Notes: generated by a model not told the origin, from the sequence alone. Numbered from the stretch's first letter, positions 44,215 through 56,677 are shown. The stretch: DNA of 64,000 nt from JALSHZ01 sp964614535 (GCA_964614535.1 CAZTOZ010000013.1:1-64000), one strand, 5' to 3'. Numbers and translations: made by a program.

Positions 44215-45432
44215 TCAGGTCCGGTAGTCGGCGTTGATCCTGACGTAGTCGTAGGAAAGGTCGGAGGTCCAAATGGTCGCCGCGCCATCACCGCCGCCGA
44301 GGTCGATGCGAATCGGGATCTCGTCGCGGGACATGACCGCCTGCCCCTTCTCCTCGGCATAACCGGGCGCGGGCTGGCCGGCGACGATGACGGCAACGTC
44401 ATCGAGCCAGATATCGACGGCGTCGATCGCGAGCTGCTCCACCGGCGCACGGCCGATCGCGGCGAGAATGCGCCCCCAGTTGGGATCGCTGGCGAACAGC
44501 GCGGTCTTCACCAGCGGCGAGTGCGCAACGGTGAAAGCAACCTCGCGCGCCTCGGCCGTCGAGGCGGCCCCCTCGACCCGGATGGTGACGAACTTGGTGG
44601 CCCCCTCGCCGTCACGAATCATCGCCTGGGCCAACTCGCGCATCAGCTCGTGCAGCGTGTCGCGAAACCGCTTGGCCCCGGTGCTCGCTCCATCGTCGAT
44701 GACGACGCCGGCCGCGCCGGTGGCCGCCAGCACGCAGGCGTCATTGGTCGAGGTATCGCCATCGACGGTGACGCAGTGGAAACTCTGTTGCGTGCCCTCC
44801 TCCAGCCACTGCTGTAACAGCGGTGGTGCAATCGCCGCATCGGTGGCGATATAGCTCAACATCGTCGCCATGTCGGGGCGAATCATGCCGGCGCCCTTGA
44901 CGATGCCGCAGAGCGTCACCGTCCGCCCCTCGATATCGATGCGGCGGCTGAAGCCCTTGGCGACGGTATCGGTGGTCATGATCGCCCGGGCCGCATCGAC
45001 CCAGCCGTCGTCACGCAACTGCTCGAACAATGCCGGCAGCGCCGCCCGGACCCGCCCCACCGGCAGCGGTTCACCGATGACGCCGGTGGAGAACGGCAGC
45101 ACCGATTCGGCCGCGACACCACCGAGCTCAGCCACGGCGGCACAGCATTGCTCGGCCGCGAGCACGCCTTCCATACCGGTGCCGGCATTGGCATTGCCCG
45201 AATTGATCAGCAGATAGCGCGCCGGCTCGGCCTGAAGATGACGCCGCGCCACTTCCACCGGCGCGGCGCAGAAACGGTTGCGGGTGAAAACGGCCGCCAC
45301 CCGCGTGCCCGGGCTGAATTCGAACAATACGAGATCATCACGCCCCTGGTAACGGATACCGGCAGCGGCGGTGGACACGCGGACACCGGGCACGGCGGGA
45401 AGCCGGGAGACGGATTCGATACCTACGGCCAT
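44215..45432 (-). CDS. argJ: Bifunctional ornithine acetyltransferase/N-acetylglutamate synthase
   Basis: A 405-residue Ntn-type enzyme that self-cleaves before the Thr of MATMLSYIATDA and recycles acetyl groups in arginine synthesis. Family marks: GRDDLVLFEFSPGTRVAAVFTRN, INSGNANAGTG, VLPFSTGVIGEPLP, DPNWGRILAAIGR. Start at 45432 (MAVGIESV) with GGAG eight bases upstream. Located between secA and the Nudix gene, a common gammaproteobacterial order. Confidence 0.96.
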   Translation of the reverse strand: MAVGIESVSRLPAVPGVRVSTAAAGIRYQGRDDLVLFEFSPGTRVAAVFTRNRFCAAPVEVARRHLQAEPARYLLINSGNANAGTGMEGVLAAEQCCAAVAELGGVAAESVLPFSTGVIGEPLPVGRVRAALPALFEQLRDDGWVDAARAIMTTDTVAKGFSRRIDIEGRTVTLCGIVKGAGMIRPDMATMLSYIATDAAIAPPLLQQWLEEGTQQSFHCVTVDGDTSTNDACVLAATGAAGVVIDDGASTGAKRFRDTLHELMRELAQAMIRDGEGATKFVTIRVEGAASTAEAREVAFTVAHSPLVKTALFASDPNWGRILAAIGRAPVEQLAIDAVDIWLDDVAVIVAGQPAPGYAEEKGQAVMSRDEIPIRIDLGGGDGAATIWTSDLSYDYVRINADYRT

Positions 45433-45565
45433 ATTGCATCTCCGTGGGTGGAATGGAATGAGACCGCCATCCGGCACGGATGGCGGAGGACACATCGCCA
45501 TCAAAAGGGCGCGGTCACCGCCCGACGGCGCCCCGCCTCGCCCCTGGCAGGGTCGGACAACACCG

Positions 45566-48274
<2,709 letters not shown>

Positions 48275-48440
48275 TATCCTGAGATCTGGATTTCCAAAGG
48301 GACGTAATGATACCGCATGCGGCTGGACAGCGGTGAACGGCGGGATTGACCTCGGACAAGGTCTGCGGGATCAGACGATGGGCGACCGCCACCACGGCGC
48401 GACCGGCGGCAGCGGCCCGGCAACGAAGAATGTTGCGTGA

Positions 48441-49391
48441 TCAGCCCTTTTCAGCGCTTTTCGGGGAAGATTTGCTGGCTTTCTTGCGTTTTTCGAGAAT
48501 TCTCGCCGGATTGGTCGGCGCGCCATTCTTGATGACCTCGAAGTGGAGATGGGTGCCGGTCGAACGGCCCGTATTGCCCATCTTGGCGATCTGCTGCCCC
48601 TTCTTCACGACATCGCCCGCCTTGACCAGCATCTCGGAGGTGTGGGCGTAGCGGGTGACATAGCCGTTGCGATGGTCGATCTCGACCAGATTGCCATACT
48701 GGGGATGCTTCTCCGCCTTGACGACGATGCCACCGGCCGCCGCGTAGATCGGCGTCCCCTTGCGACCCGCGAAGTCGATGCCGCGATGAAACTGTCGCCT
48801 GCCGGAAAACGGATCGGTCCGATAGCCGTAGCGCGACGAGATCCATCCGTCGGTGACCGGCGTGCCCTTCGGCTTGACCTCGTCCTGCAGATTCTTCGAC
48901 AACATCATCTCATCGAGATAGTGGAGCTGCTGCTCCTTCTCCATCAGCGCCAGCTCCAGCTGGTCGAGCACCCTGGAGATATCGTCACTGCCGATCACAC
49001 TCTGGTTGAGGTCGCCACCGAGTCCACCCATCGCCGGCACTTTCTCGAAGTCGAACTCTTCCGGCTCGAGCTTGGCCATCGCCACCATCTTGCTGCCCAG
49101 CGCGTTGAGGCGAGTGATATGCGCCTGCAACATGCCGATCCGATGGGTCAGCGCATTCATATCGGCATTGACGCCCTGCCTCATCTCCTCCAGATCTTTC
49201 CATTGCTTTTCAAGATCTTCCCTGAACTGGGCAACATATTGCTGCGGCTGTATCCTGGCGCCCCAGTAGTAACCGACGGCAATGGCCAGCGCCAGCACGA
49301 GCGTGCCGCCGAAGATCTTCAACGGCAGATGCCACCAGCCGTCGTGCGAGCCCGTATGGTAATGAATCAAGGCTGATCTGTTTCGCTGCAT
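48441..49391 (-). CDS. M23-family peptidoglycan metallopeptidase
   Basis: A 316-residue protein. One N-terminal membrane helix (LKIFGGTLVLALAIAVGYYWG) anchors it in the inner membrane. A coiled-coil region (FREDLEKQWKDLEEMRQG, LDQLELALMEKEQQLHYLDEM) follows, then a LytM/M23 domain with the zinc ligands of HRGIDFAG and HLHFEV. It cleaves peptide cross-links or activates other hydrolases, close to lpxC-ftsZ where septal wall splitting is relevant. The start at 49391 is preferred; a longer frame overlaps dciA on the other strand. Confidence 0.9.
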   Translation of the reverse strand: MQRNRSALIHYHTGSHDGWWHLPLKIFGGTLVLALAIAVGYYWGARIQPQQYVAQFREDLEKQWKDLEEMRQGVNADMNALTHRIGMLQAHITRLNALGSKMVAMAKLEPEEFDFEKVPAMGGLGGDLNQSVIGSDDISRVLDQLELALMEKEQQLHYLDEMMLSKNLQDEVKPKGTPVTDGWISSRYGYRTDPFSGRRQFHRGIDFAGRKGTPIYAAAGGIVVKAEKHPQYGNLVEIDHRNGYVTRYAHTSEMLVKAGDVVKKGQQIAKMGNTGRSTGTHLHFEVIKNGAPTNPARILEKRKKASKSSPKSAEKG

Positions 49392-49496
49392 GGTCTTGTT
49401 GTCGGTTCGGGTGGAGGGGATCGGCAGCATATTAGCCCAGAAATGTGACATGATTCCAGAACAATCGGCTAAGGGATGCCCCCACCCGTCACAACC

Positions 49497-49886
49497 ATGA
49501 AACATTTCGACCGATTTCTTCCCCCCGAACTGACGCACAAGCTGCGGCAGATCCGCCGCCTGCAGCACACCATCTCCCGGGTGTTGCCCGAGGCCTACCG
49601 CGACCGGGTGAAGGTGGGAGAAATCGAAGGCGACCGGCTGACACTGGTCGTCGACCAACAGGCGGTGGCCGCCAATGTCCGCTTCCAGACGGACGCGCTG
49701 CAACGCGCCATTCGCCGGGAGCACGGTATCGACATCGACAGGATCCGAATCAAGATCACGCCACGCAGCGGGCCATCGCCCCATGCCCACGAGGGCGACC
49801 GCCGACAGCGGCCCCCGGCTTCAGCGGCCACGAAAAGACATCGCGAAAGATTGAGAAGCGTATTGCGGCGATTGGACGAGCACTGA
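49497..49886 (+). CDS. DciA-type protein (DUF721), putative DnaB loader
   Basis: A 129-residue protein with the DUF721/DciA core: LTHKLRQIRRLQHTISRVLP, RVKVGEIEGDRLTLVVDQQAVAANVRFQ and ALQRAIRREHGIDIDRIRIKI, followed by a basic tail. DciA is the ancestral loader or activator of DnaB in bacteria that lack DnaC. Position between secA/M23 and lpxC is the usual one in gammaproteobacteria. An in-frame ATG at 49476 would add seven residues; neither start has a clear ribosome binding site. Confidence 0.82.
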   Translation: MKHFDRFLPPELTHKLRQIRRLQHTISRVLPEAYRDRVKVGEIEGDRLTLVVDQQAVAANVRFQTDALQRAIRREHGIDIDRIRIKITPRSGPSPHAHEGDRRQRPPASAATKRHRERLRSVLRRLDEH

Positions 49887-49944
49887 CCGGCGAAAGCGCC
49901 CATGAAGCGGATGGGTCAACGCCCGGTGCGCGGCGGGGTGTGGA

Positions 49945-49970
49945 CCATCGGTCCGGCAATGGACCGGTGG
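49945..49970. terminator. Hairpin between convergent dciA and lpxC
   Basis: CCATCGGTCC and GGACCGGTGG form a 10-bp stem with one G-T pair around GGCAAT, placed 7 bases beyond the lpxC stop. No T run follows, so it is a candidate bidirectional terminator only. Confidence 0.45.
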
Positions 49971-49977
49971 CAAACGG

Positions 49978-50892
49978 TCAAGAGGCGAATTCCAGCGATG
50001 CCGAGTAGGAGACAGGCACCTCGCTGCGCTCATCGAACGTCACGATCTCCCAGGCATCCTGCCGTTGCAACAGCTCGCGCAGCAGCAGGTTGTTCAGCTT
50101 GTGTCCCGACTTGTGGCCACGGAAGGCACCGATGAGGCTGTGCCCCAACAGGTAGATGTCACCGACGGCGTCGAGGATCTTGTGGCGAACGAACTCGTTG
50201 TCGTAGCGCAGTCCATCCTCGTTCAATACACGGAAATCGTCCAGCACGATGGCGTTGTCCGGGCTGCCGCCCATCGCCAGATTGCGGCTGCGCAGCATTT
50301 CGATGTCGCGCATGAACCCAAAGGTGCGGGCGCGGCTGATCTCCTTGACGAACGAGGTGGAGGTGAAGTCCAACTCCTCGAAACGGGCTTCGTCGGAGAA
50401 GGCGGGATGATCGAACTCGATATAGAAGCCCACCTTGAAGCCTTCGAAGGGTTCGAAGGCCGCCCACTTGTCGCCCTCCTCGACACGGACCGGCTCGCGG
50501 ATGCGCAGGAAGCGCTTGGGCGCGGCCTGCTCGTCGATGCCGGCCGACTGGAGCAGAAAGACGAAAGGCGCGGCGCTGCCGTCCATGATCGGTACCTCGG
50601 CGCTGTTGACATCGACGTACATGTTGTCGATCCCCAGCCCCGCCGCCGCGGAGAGCAGGTGTTCCACCGTGGAGACCCGTACCCCGTCCGCCACCAGCGT
50701 CGTGGACAACGACGTATCGCCGACGTTTTCCGCCGTGGCGCGGATCTCCACCGGCGGCGTCAGATCGACCCGCCGGAAGACGATTCCGGTATTGGCCGGC
50801 GCCGGCCGCAGTTCCAGCGTGACCTTGTCACCGGTGTGAACACCGATGCCGGTGGCCTTGATGCAATTCTTGAGTGTTCTTTGTTTGATCAT
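49978..50892 (-). CDS. lpxC: UDP-3-O-acyl-N-acetylglucosamine deacetylase LpxC
   Basis: A 304-residue zinc enzyme that commits the cell to lipid A synthesis. Marks: MIKQRTLKNCIKATGIGVHTG, EHLLSAAAGLGIDNMYVDV (zinc His), VPIMDGSAAPFVFLLQSAG, and HKILDAVGDIYLLGH (zinc His and Asp). A longer in-frame TTG start (50997) extends into the ftsZ gap and has no family support. Cotranscription with ftsZ upstream is likely, as in E. coli. Confidence 0.97.
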   Translation of the reverse strand: MIKQRTLKNCIKATGIGVHTGDKVTLELRPAPANTGIVFRRVDLTPPVEIRATAENVGDTSLSTTLVADGVRVSTVEHLLSAAAGLGIDNMYVDVNSAEVPIMDGSAAPFVFLLQSAGIDEQAAPKRFLRIREPVRVEEGDKWAAFEPFEGFKVGFYIEFDHPAFSDEARFEELDFTSTSFVKEISRARTFGFMRDIEMLRSRNLAMGGSPDNAIVLDDFRVLNEDGLRYDNEFVRHKILDAVGDIYLLGHSLIGAFRGHKSGHKLNNLLLRELLQRQDAWEIVTFDERSEVPVSYSASLEFAS

Positions 50893-51019
50893 TGGCTGAA
50901 ATCCGACGTTGACGCCTCCCCGCACGGCACGAAGCCGCGCGGGTATTTCGATCGCATTGTACACGACTGTATCCAAAATGCCACTGGACTCAGCCAACCC
51001 TGTCTCAAATAAGCAACAC

Positions 51020-52189
51020 TTAGTCGTTCTGCTTCCGAAGAAAGGTCGGCAGATCGAGGATCTCCATATCCTTCTCCTTCAAGCCACGACCGCTCATGAT
51101 CGACTGCACCGGATCACGCGATACCTTGACACCGGCCGCCGAGCCGCCCCCGGCGGCTGCCATCGCGCCGCCCTGGATCACGGTCATGGTTTCGGCGGGC
51201 TCCTGCTCGGGCTGCTGCTCCTGCGGCTTGTCGGCACCGAGGCCGGTGGCGACGACGGTCACCCGCAGATCACCCGACATCTCCGGATCGATGGCCGTGC
51301 CGATGACGATGGTGGCATCGGGATCGGCGAACTCCTCGACGGTGGAACCGATGCAGGCGAACTCCTCGATGCCGATGTCCTCACCCGAGGTGACATTGAC
51401 CAGGATCCCCTTCGCGCCGGCGATATCGATATCCTCGAGCAGCGGGCTGGAGATGGCCGCATCGACGGCGTCCTGAGCACGATCCTGCCCCTGGCCGATA
51501 CCGGAGCCCATCATCGCCATCCCCATCTCCGCCATGACGGTACGAACATCGGCGAAATCCACGTTGATCATGCCCGGACGGGTGATCAGTTCCGAAATCC
51601 CCTGCACCGCGCCGAGCAGCACGTTGTTGGCCTCACGGAACGCCTGCAGCATGCCGACCCCCTTGCCCAGCACCTTGAGCAACTTTTCGTTGGGGATGGT
51701 GATCAACGAATCGACATATTTCGACAGCTCCTCGATGCCCTGCTCGGCGATGCGGGAGCGCTTCTTGCCCTCGAACGGGAACGGCTTGGTGACGACCGCC
51801 ACCGTCAGCACGCCCATGTCGCGGGCAATCTCGGCGACCACCGGCGCGCCGCCGGTACCGGTGCCTCCTCCCATGCCGGCGGTGATGAAGAGCATGTCGG
51901 CCCCTTCGATCACCTCCTCCAGGTGGGCCTTCTCCTCGATCGCGGCCTGACGGCCGATATCGGGGTTGGCGCCGGCGCCCAGCCCCTTGGTCATGTTGCC
52001 GCCCATCTGCAGAATCGTCTTTGCGGTCACGCCCTTCAAGGCCTGCGCATCGGTGTTGGCGCAGATGAAATCGACGCCCTCGATACCGCTCTCCACCATG
52101 TGCTGCACGGCGTTGCCGCCACCACCACCAATCCCGATCACCTTGATGACCGCGCCCTGCTCGTATGTATCCATCAGTTCAAACACCAT
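51020..52189 (-). CDS. ftsZ: Cell division GTPase FtsZ
   Basis: A 389-residue tubulin homologue with VIGIGGGGGNAVQHMV, the tubulin signature GMGGGTGTGGAPVVAEIA, and the C-terminal conserved peptide DLPTFLRKQND that binds FtsA, ZipA and ZapD. It forms the Z-ring. It lies 37 bases after ftsA. Followed by lpxC after 127 bases. Confidence 0.98.
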   Translation of the reverse strand: MVFELMDTYEQGAVIKVIGIGGGGGNAVQHMVESGIEGVDFICANTDAQALKGVTAKTILQMGGNMTKGLGAGANPDIGRQAAIEEKAHLEEVIEGADMLFITAGMGGGTGTGGAPVVAEIARDMGVLTVAVVTKPFPFEGKKRSRIAEQGIEELSKYVDSLITIPNEKLLKVLGKGVGMLQAFREANNVLLGAVQGISELITRPGMINVDFADVRTVMAEMGMAMMGSGIGQGQDRAQDAVDAAISSPLLEDIDIAGAKGILVNVTSGEDIGIEEFACIGSTVEEFADPDATIVIGTAIDPEMSGDLRVTVVATGLGADKPQEQQPEQEPAETMTVIQGGAMAAAGGGSAAGVKVSRDPVQSIMSGRGLKEKDMEILDLPTFLRKQND

Positions 52190-52226
52190 GATACTCCTCC
52201 AGTTACCTTCCTAACTGACTCAGATT

Positions 52227-53450
52227 TCAGAAACTTCCCAGCCACTTCTTCAGCTGCACCCATAGATTCGTCTCTCCCTTCGTTCCCGGGCCGCCCCGGT
52301 TACGCGATTTGAGACCGTAGAGCAGCAGCCCCACCCCGGTCGAATAGATCGGGTTGCGGACCACTTCGCTCAGACCTTTCACATGCTTCGGCGACTCGAT
52401 CCTTACCGGCATGTGGAAAACTTCCTCGGCGAGTTCCTCGACACCATTCATCTTCGAGCTGCCGCCGGTCAGCACGATGCCGCTGCCGAGCATTTCCAGG
52501 AAGCCGGCATTCTGCAGCTCTGCCTTGATCAGCTCGAACAACTCCTCGTAACGCGGCTCCAGCACGCTGGCCAGCACCTGGCGCGACAACGTCCGTGGCG
52601 GGCGCTCACCGACACCCGGCACCTCAATGGTCTCCTCCTCGCCCGCCAGCTGGCGCAACGCACAGCCGTACTTGATCTTGATCTCCTCGGCGTGCTGCGT
52701 CGGCGTGCGCAGCGCCACCGCGATGTCATTGGTGACCTGGTCGCCGGCGATCGGAATCACCGCCGTGTGGCGTATCGAACCCTCGACGAAGACGGCGATG
52801 TCGGTGGTGCCGGCGCCGATATCGACCAGACAGACGCCGAGTTCCTTGTCGTCCTCGGTCAGCACCGCATAGCTCGACGCCAGCTGCTCGACGATGATCT
52901 CGTCCACCTCCAGCCCGCAGCGGCGGATGCACTTCTCGATGTTCTGCACCGCGCTCTCGGCCGCCGTCACCAGATGGACCTTGGCATCGAGCCGCACCCC
53001 CGACATGCCGACCGGCTCGCGGATGCCCTCCTGGTCGTCGATGACATACTCCTGCGGCAGCACATGCAGCACCTTCTGCTCACCCGGCAGCGCCACCGCC
53101 CGCGCGGCGTCGAGCACCCGCTCGACATCCATCTCGCTGATCTCATTGCGATCCTTGATCGCCACCATCCCGTGGGAGTTGAGACTGCCGATATGGCTCC
53201 CGGCGATACCGGCATAGACGCCATGCACCTGACAGTCGGCCATCAGCTCGGCCTCCTCGACGGCACGCTGCACAGACTGCACGATGGACTCGATATCGAC
53301 GACGATCCCTTTCTTCATCCCGCGCGAGATGTGGGAGCCCAGACCGATCACCTCGATCTCCTTCTCGTCGGTCACCTCGCCGACGATGGCCACCACCTTC
53401 GACGTGCCGATGTCCAGCCCGACGATCAGATCATTCTGTTCTCTCTTCAC
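52227..53450 (-). CDS. ftsA: Cell division actin homologue FtsA
   Basis: A 407-residue actin-like ATPase: VGLDIGTSKVVAIVGEV (phosphate 1), LVDIGAGTTDIAVFVEGS (phosphate 2), GIVLTGGSSKMNGVEELAE, and a C-terminal amphipathic membrane helix (TNLWVQLKKWLGSF). It tethers FtsZ to the membrane. It starts with GTG preceded by AAGGGGAAGG. Confidence 0.97.
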   Translation of the reverse strand: MKREQNDLIVGLDIGTSKVVAIVGEVTDEKEIEVIGLGSHISRGMKKGIVVDIESIVQSVQRAVEEAELMADCQVHGVYAGIAGSHIGSLNSHGMVAIKDRNEISEMDVERVLDAARAVALPGEQKVLHVLPQEYVIDDQEGIREPVGMSGVRLDAKVHLVTAAESAVQNIEKCIRRCGLEVDEIIVEQLASSYAVLTEDDKELGVCLVDIGAGTTDIAVFVEGSIRHTAVIPIAGDQVTNDIAVALRTPTQHAEEIKIKYGCALRQLAGEEETIEVPGVGERPPRTLSRQVLASVLEPRYEELFELIKAELQNAGFLEMLGSGIVLTGGSSKMNGVEELAEEVFHMPVRIESPKHVKGLSEVVRNPIYSTGVGLLLYGLKSRNRGGPGTKGETNLWVQLKKWLGSF

Positions 53451-53482
53451 CGCAGCCTTCCCCTTAGTTCCTTCACGCGTCA

Positions 53483-54289
53483 CTACTGCAACCGGCCGCC
53501 GCCGGCATGCATCATGCCGTCCTTCCACTTCACCGCGAACCCGTTGGAATAGCGCAGGTCCAGTCGCGACACATCGGCCATCAACGGCTGCAACGTGCCC
53601 CGATAAGAGGCGACGAAACGTTGCAGACGCTCGTAACGGTGCTTCCGCCCCAACGCCAGATGGGCGCCGTTGGCCAGCAGCAGACGCTGGTCACCACGCT
53701 CGTCCTCGACCAGCGAGACCAGCTTCAACCCCAGCGGATAGAGCAGCTTGTCCGCCTCGTTGAACTCCCGGATCAGTGCCTTGCAGCGATCCCGGCGCCC
53801 GGTGATGACCGGCAGCGTCCTGTCCACCTTGTCGGCCGACGCCACGAAGATGTCGCCATAGCGGTTGACCAACCCCTCGTCGCCCCAGCGGGCGATCGGG
53901 CGCTGCTCCTCCACCGTGATCTGCAACCGGTCCGGCCAGACCCGCCGCAGCGACACCTGGTAGATCCACGGCAACGCCTCCAGCTTCTGCTTGATCGCTG
54001 CCAGATCGATACCGAAGAAGCCGGCATCCACCTCGTTCTTCAGCAGCGCCTGGAGCCGGCGCGGATCGACGTACTTGAGCTCCCCGGCCAGCGTCACACT
54101 GCGAATCGGCAACGTCGTCGGCAGCATCAACCACCGATAGCCGCGCCAGCCGGCCATCACCACGGCCACCACCACCAGCGAGAGCAACGCCGGCCGCAGA
54201 TGGGGGCGCAGCGCCGCCAGCCGCGCGCGCGGGTTCCAGCGCACGCGCCTTCGGGCCTGCCGCCCGCGACGACTCCTTCTAGCCAGCAT
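53483..54289 (-). CDS. ftsQ: Cell division protein FtsQ
   Basis: A 268-residue bitopic protein. A long basic N-terminus (ARRSRRGRQARRRVRW) leads to one membrane helix (ALLSLVVVAVVMAGW), a POTRA domain (IRSVTLAGELKYVDPRRLQALL, IDLAAIKQKLEALPWIYQVSLRRVWPDRLQI) and the FtsQ/DivIB domain. It links early and late divisome parts through FtsB and FtsL. The start overlaps the end of ddlB by 11 bases. Confidence 0.94.
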   Translation of the reverse strand: MLARRSRRGRQARRRVRWNPRARLAALRPHLRPALLSLVVVAVVMAGWRGYRWLMLPTTLPIRSVTLAGELKYVDPRRLQALLKNEVDAGFFGIDLAAIKQKLEALPWIYQVSLRRVWPDRLQITVEEQRPIARWGDEGLVNRYGDIFVASADKVDRTLPVITGRRDRCKALIREFNEADKLLYPLGLKLVSLVEDERGDQRLLLANGAHLALGRKHRYERLQRFVASYRGTLQPLMADVSRLDLRYSNGFAVKWKDGMMHAGGGRLQ

Positions 54290-55253
54290 TGCGCAACGCC
54301 TCCCCGCCGTCGGCGGGCATCGCACCGCCCTGCCCCAGCGTCAGCTCCAGAATGTGGACCACCAACGTCTCGAAATCGACGCCGATGGCCGCGGCCGCCT
54401 TCGGCACCAGACTGTGGTCGGTCATCCCGGGCACGGTGTTCACCTCGATCAGCCAGGGACGGTGGTTCTCGTCCAGCATCAGATCGACCCGCCCCCAACC
54501 TTCGCAACCGAGCAGCTGAAAGGCCTCCAGACTCAGCTTCTGCAGCGCATCCTCCTCGACGTAGTCGAGCCCGCAGGGGCAGAGATAGCGCGTCTGATCG
54601 GAGTCGTACTTGGCCTCGAAGTCATAGAAAGCGCGCGGCGTCTCCACCTTGATCAGCGGCAGCGCCTGACCACCGACGATGGCGACGGTGTACTCACCAC
54701 CACGAATCCACTGCTCGGCGAACACCCGGTGGCCGGTTTTCGCCGCCTTTTCCCAAGCGGCCGGCAGCGCTTCCAGCGACGTCACCCGCGACATGCCGAT
54801 GCTCGACCCTTCACGGGCCGGCTTGACGATCAGCGGCAACCCCAACGCGGCCACCACCTCCGGCCAGTCGGATGCCGCCGTCAGTTCGACGAACGCCGGC
54901 GTCGGCAGACCCGCCGCCCGCCAGACCCGCTTGGTCATCACCTTGTCCATCGTCAGCGCCGAGGCGGCGACACCACTGCCGGTGAACGGCAGCCCCAGGA
55001 TCTCCAACAGACCCTGGATGACGCCATCCTCGCCACCCGGCCCATGCAGCACATTGAATACCCGGTCGAAACCGCCCCGGCGCAACACCTGGTCGATATC
55101 GCGGCCCACGTCGATTCCGTGCGCGTCGATGCCGCGGCGCTGCAACGCCTCCAATACCGCCATGCCGCTGCGCAGCGACACCTCCCGCTCGGAAGACCAG
55201 CCCCCCATCAATACGGCAACCCTGCCAAACGCCTCCGGTCCACGCACTGTCAT
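54279..55253 (-). CDS. ddlB: D-alanine-D-alanine ligase
   Basis: A 324-residue ATP-grasp enzyme: VAVLMGGWSSEREVSLRSG, NVLHGPGGEDGVIQGLLE, PAREGSSIGMSRV, and GWGRVDLMLDENHRPWLIEVN then TVPGMTDHSLVPKAA. It joins two D-Ala made by Alr for use by MurF. The start overlaps the murC stop (ATGA). Confidence 0.96.
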   Translation of the reverse strand: MTVRGPEAFGRVAVLMGGWSSEREVSLRSGMAVLEALQRRGIDAHGIDVGRDIDQVLRRGGFDRVFNVLHGPGGEDGVIQGLLEILGLPFTGSGVAASALTMDKVMTKRVWRAAGLPTPAFVELTAASDWPEVVAALGLPLIVKPAREGSSIGMSRVTSLEALPAAWEKAAKTGHRVFAEQWIRGGEYTVAIVGGQALPLIKVETPRAFYDFEAKYDSDQTRYLCPCGLDYVEEDALQKLSLEAFQLLGCEGWGRVDLMLDENHRPWLIEVNTVPGMTDHSLVPKAAAAIGVDFETLVVHILELTLGQGGAMPADGGEALRNAG

Positions 55254-56677
55254 TTGCCGTCCCCCCTCAATTTCGCGGCCAGATCGGCCGACAGGGCGCC
55301 AACGCTGCCGGCCCCCTGGGTGATGACGATATCGCCGTCCCGGGCCACGTCGAGCAACGTGGCATGAAGCTCCGCCGGATCCTCGACGAACACCGGATCC
55401 ACCTTGCCCCGCGCCCGAATCGCGCGGCACAGGGTGCGGCTGTCGGCGCCGGGGATCGGTTCCTCGTTGGCGGCATAGACCTCCAACACCAGCAATACAT
55501 CGGCCTCCGACAGCACCCGCGTGAAATCCTCGAACAGATCCCGCGTCCGGGTGTAGCGGTGCGGCTGGAAGATCAGCACGTTGCGCCGCTGCGGCCAGGC
55601 ATTGCGCACCGCCGCCAGCGTCGCCGCCACCTCGGTGGGATGGTGGCCATAGTCGTCCACCAGCATCAGCGAGCCGCTCGGCGTGGCGAACTCGCCGGCG
55701 ATCTGGAAACGCCGCCCCACGCCCTGGAAACCGGCCAGCGCGCGGCCGATGGCCTGGTCGGTCAGCCCCAGCTGCAACGAGATGCCGATCGCGGCCAGCG
55801 CATTGAGCACGTTGTGTCGCCCCGGCATGTTCAGGGTGATCGCAAGCGGCGCGTCACGGCCCGGCAGATGGACGTTGAAGCGGCTGCCCGCCCCCTCGTA
55901 TTCGATATCACTGGCGCGGAGGTCGGCGCCGTCGCTGTCGATGCCGTAGGTCAGCAGCGGCCGCGTGACCCGCGGCAGAATCTCGCGCACGCCCGGATCA
56001 TCGAGACAGACCACCGCCAGGCCGTAGAACGGCAGATGGTGGAGAAACTCGACGAAGACGTCCCGTAGGCGGGCGAAATCACCGCCGTAGGTGGAGAGAT
56101 GGTCGGCATCGATATTGGTGACGATGGCCATCACCGGCAACAGATGGAGAAAAGAGGCGTCGCTCTCGTCGGCCTCGGCCACCAGATAGCGGCCATTGCC
56201 GAGCCGCGAATGGCTCGCGGTGCTGTTGAGACGCCCGCCGATGACGAAAGTGGGATCGAGCCCGCCCTCGGCCAGAATACTGGCCAGCAGGCTGGTCGTG
56301 GTGGTCTTGCCATGGGTTCCGGCCACGGCGATGCTCTCGCGAAAACGCATCAGCTCGGCCAACATCTCGGCCCGCGGAATCACCGGAATGCGCTGTGCCC
56401 GCGCCGCGACCACCTCGGGGTTGTCGGCCTTGACCGCGCTGGAGATGACGACCACGCTGGCGCCTTCGACCAGCTCGGCCGAATGTCCTTGGTGCACCGT
56501 CGCGCCGAGAGCCTCGAGGCGGCGGGTGACGGAATTGCTGGCCAGATCGGAGCCACTGACCCGATAGCCGAGATTGATCAGCACCTCAGCGATGCCCCCC
56601 ATGCCGGAGCCACCGATACCGACGAAGTGGATACGGCGGATACGCTGCGCCAGCCCGGATTCACCGATCGGCTTCAT
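55250..56677 (-). CDS. murC: UDP-N-acetylmuramate-L-alanine ligase
   Basis: A 475-residue Mur ligase adding L-Ala to UDP-MurNAc. Marks: IHFVGIGGSGMGGIAEVL (Rossmann), AGTHGKTTTTSLLASIL (ATP loop), ADESDASFLHLLP, and DDYGHHPTEVAATL. It starts inside the murG stop (ATGA) and ends inside the ddlB start. murB is not between them, as in E. coli. Confidence 0.97.
   Translation of the reverse strand: MKPIGESGLAQRIRRIHFVGIGGSGMGGIAEVLINLGYRVSGSDLASNSVTRRLEALGATVHQGHSAELVEGASVVVISSAVKADNPEVVAARAQRIPVIPRAEMLAELMRFRESIAVAGTHGKTTTTSLLASILAEGGLDPTFVIGGRLNSTASHSRLGNGRYLVAEADESDASFLHLLPVMAIVTNIDADHLSTYGGDFARLRDVFVEFLHHLPFYGLAVVCLDDPGVREILPRVTRPLLTYGIDSDGADLRASDIEYEGAGSRFNVHLPGRDAPLAITLNMPGRHNVLNALAAIGISLQLGLTDQAIGRALAGFQGVGRRFQIAGEFATPSGSLMLVDDYGHHPTEVAATLAAVRNAWPQRRNVLIFQPHRYTRTRDLFEDFTRVLSEADVLLVLEVYAANEEPIPGADSRTLCRAIRARGKVDPVFVEDPAELHATLLDVARDGDIVITQGAGSVGALSADLAAKLRGDGK

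Noticed and set aside
50893..50997. TTG-initiated N-terminal extension of lpxC
   Set aside because: LpxC proteins begin at MIKQRTLKN-like sequence; the extension lacks conservation and a ribosome binding site.
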